A stretch of 64,000 bases of DNA from Methanococcus maripaludis C5 (lineage in GTDB: Archaea > AGJL01 > Methanococci > Methanococcales > Methanococcaceae). This document shows positions 63,279-64,000 of the stretch, piece by piece; position 1 is the first letter of the stretch; each line of letters begins with the position of its first letter. The translations under genes and the position numbers were made by a program. The notes under the pieces were generated by a model, which saw only the letters and a list, made by a program, of their open reading frames with translations, made no database searches and was not told the DNA's origin. The stretch covers positions 992,001 through 1,056,000 of the forward strand of contig NC_009135.1 in the NCBI RefSeq assembly GCF_000016125.1, written 5' to 3'.

Positions 63279-63548
63279 ATGGACTACGCGGGCCCCAAAA
63301 TCAGAGAGTATGTTGCGTTGATTGTAACTACTCCCATATTACTTGTTACAACGTTTTACTTTATTTTTAAGATACTTAACCCAGATATTTTTACTAATTA
63401 CGGCCTTTCACTTATGGGTACCTGTTCAACATATTTTGGAAACGATTTACTTCTTGAAATTTCCAAATTTGGAGCTATTGGGGCAGTTGCGTTGATCGGC
63501 TTTTTAAAAATTGCTGAAATAAAAACTTCAAAACTTAAAAATTTTTAA
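63279..63548 (+). CDS. Small two-helix membrane protein, 89 residues
   Basis: Two membrane segments (VALIVTTPILLVTTFYFIFK, and FGAIGAVALIGFLKI) flank a loop with TCSTYFGNDLL. No family recognised. The start ATG follows AGGGGTGGTTTT, and a TATA-like box is about 50 bases upstream. It stands next to the partial ClpP-like gene, which converges on it. Confidence 0.6.
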   Translation: MDYAGPKIREYVALIVTTPILLVTTFYFIFKILNPDIFTNYGLSLMGTCSTYFGNDLLLEISKFGAIGAVALIGFLKIAEIKTSKLKNF

Positions 63549-63575
63549 AATTAGTTCTTTTTTTAATTTTTTAAA

Positions 63576-64000
63576 TTAACTAGTAATCAATCCGTATTTT
63601 TTTAGTTCATACTCATTTAAGTAGTAAATTCCAAAAGACGGTGCAGAACTAATCATAAACCAGTAAAATTCATCAGAAATACCCATTTCTTTGAAATAAT
63701 TAATATATGGTTTGTGGACATGATTATCTCTCGGTATTTTTGAAGCATCCGTTACAACATTATTTTTCCATGAATGAACTCCGATTTTTGCATGTTCTCC
63801 AATTGTTCTATTTATTCCTGCGCAGAAAAAAACAGTTCCGCCTGATGCAATATATCCATTTTTTGGTACAATCGTACTGATGTTGTTTGTTCTAACGATT
63901 CTTCCAGCTTTCAAATTTTCATTACTGTTTACAGATCCGGGAACATCTAACATTATTATTGTTTTAACATTAGGGTGATTTTTTACCAGATTTTCAACTT
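63576..64000 (-). CDS. Partial ClpP/crotonase-fold (COG3904-like) protein, N-terminus outside window
   Basis: The reading frame is open to the right edge, so only the C-terminal 141 residues are seen. The order IIMLDVPGS, then AGRIVRTNNISTIVPKNGYIASGGTVFFCAGINRTIGEHAKIGVHSW matches the C-terminal part of ClpP-like serine-protease-fold proteins (COG3904): P-G at the strand end, a serine in the ASGG turn, then AKIGVH. Members are periplasmic or membrane proteins of uncertain activity. The ATG at 63953 is internal to a longer frame. Confidence 0.7.
   Translation of the reverse strand, partial: VENLVKNHPNVKTIIMLDVPGSVNSNENLKAGRIVRTNNISTIVPKNGYIASGGTVFFCAGINRTIGEHAKIGVHSWKNNVVTDASKIPRDNHVHKPYINYFKEMGISDEFYWFMISSAPSFGIYYLNEYELKKYGLITS

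Overview
The window looks like chromosomal DNA of a mesophilic Methanococcus, most probably M. maripaludis or a very close relative. The evidence is the very AT-rich composition, short intergenic gaps with TATA boxes, ribosome binding sites of the GGTGA type 4-8 bases before ATG/TTG/GTG, and a gene set typical of Methanococcales: MptE, MfnD, Taw2, ribosomal protein S17e, an S-layer protein, the prearchaellin peptidase FlaK, AksF/LeuB, the AMMECR1/AmrS pair, DUF432-MscS and DUF2124. I see no rRNA, tRNA, CRISPR array or intact insertion sequence.

Layout. 1-9473: cofactor and amino-acid genes (pterin MBL enzyme, radical SAM activase, mptE, chorismate mutase, S17e, dapA, a GatC-like subunit), a possible structured RNA, mobA, an FKBP isomerase, moaA, a frameshifted cupin gene and an S-layer paralogue. 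9621-12299: a regulator, thioesterase and acyl-CoA ligase cassette. 12337-21104: a KH/degenerate PP-loop protein, mfnD, small conserved unknowns, taw2, a DJ-1 protein, a TatD-like hydrolase, flaK, an rRNA-type methyltransferase and argF. 21124-24309 is a decay zone: a DMT exporter, an amino-acid ABC system with a broken permease and no ATPase in the window, a four-copy 15-bp repeat, and a broken TudS-like gene. 24319-33713 is a long minus-strand run: hisB, a DHH nuclease, AMMECR1, MoeA-PBP, AmrS, a chorismate-lyase homologue, a coiled-coil protein, serB, purC and aksF/leuB. 35103-42488: Nth-DUF123, a frameshifted CGGC protein, DUF432-MscS, a HEPN/MNT pair and a SulP transporter.

42901-49528 is the most unusual part. 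A lone class III pilin lies next to a membrane-tethered winged-helix protein and an exported partner. Facing them is a plus-strand locus: a leader with three strong hairpins, two small secreted proteins (one with a perfect 205-base internal duplication), a 40-residue membrane peptide, and a MacB/LolD-type ABC ATPase, COG1361 protein and FtsX-like permease. The COG1361 gene is broken at a six-G tract. This is the best candidate for an undescribed envelope or export system.

49619-64000: a P-type cation ATPase, a modABD cluster without modC and with a palindromic operator candidate, an RNase H1 with a viroplasmin domain, a YgjP-like peptidase, a TetR regulator, a 735-base gap that appears to encode a four-hairpin RNA, a Bax-inhibitor-1 protein, small membrane proteins and a partial ClpP-like protein.

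Several genes (cupin, CGGC, COG1361, TudS-like) are interrupted by single-base indels, mostly in or beside homopolymers. These may be true decay, phase variation or consensus errors; the sequence alone cannot separate these.
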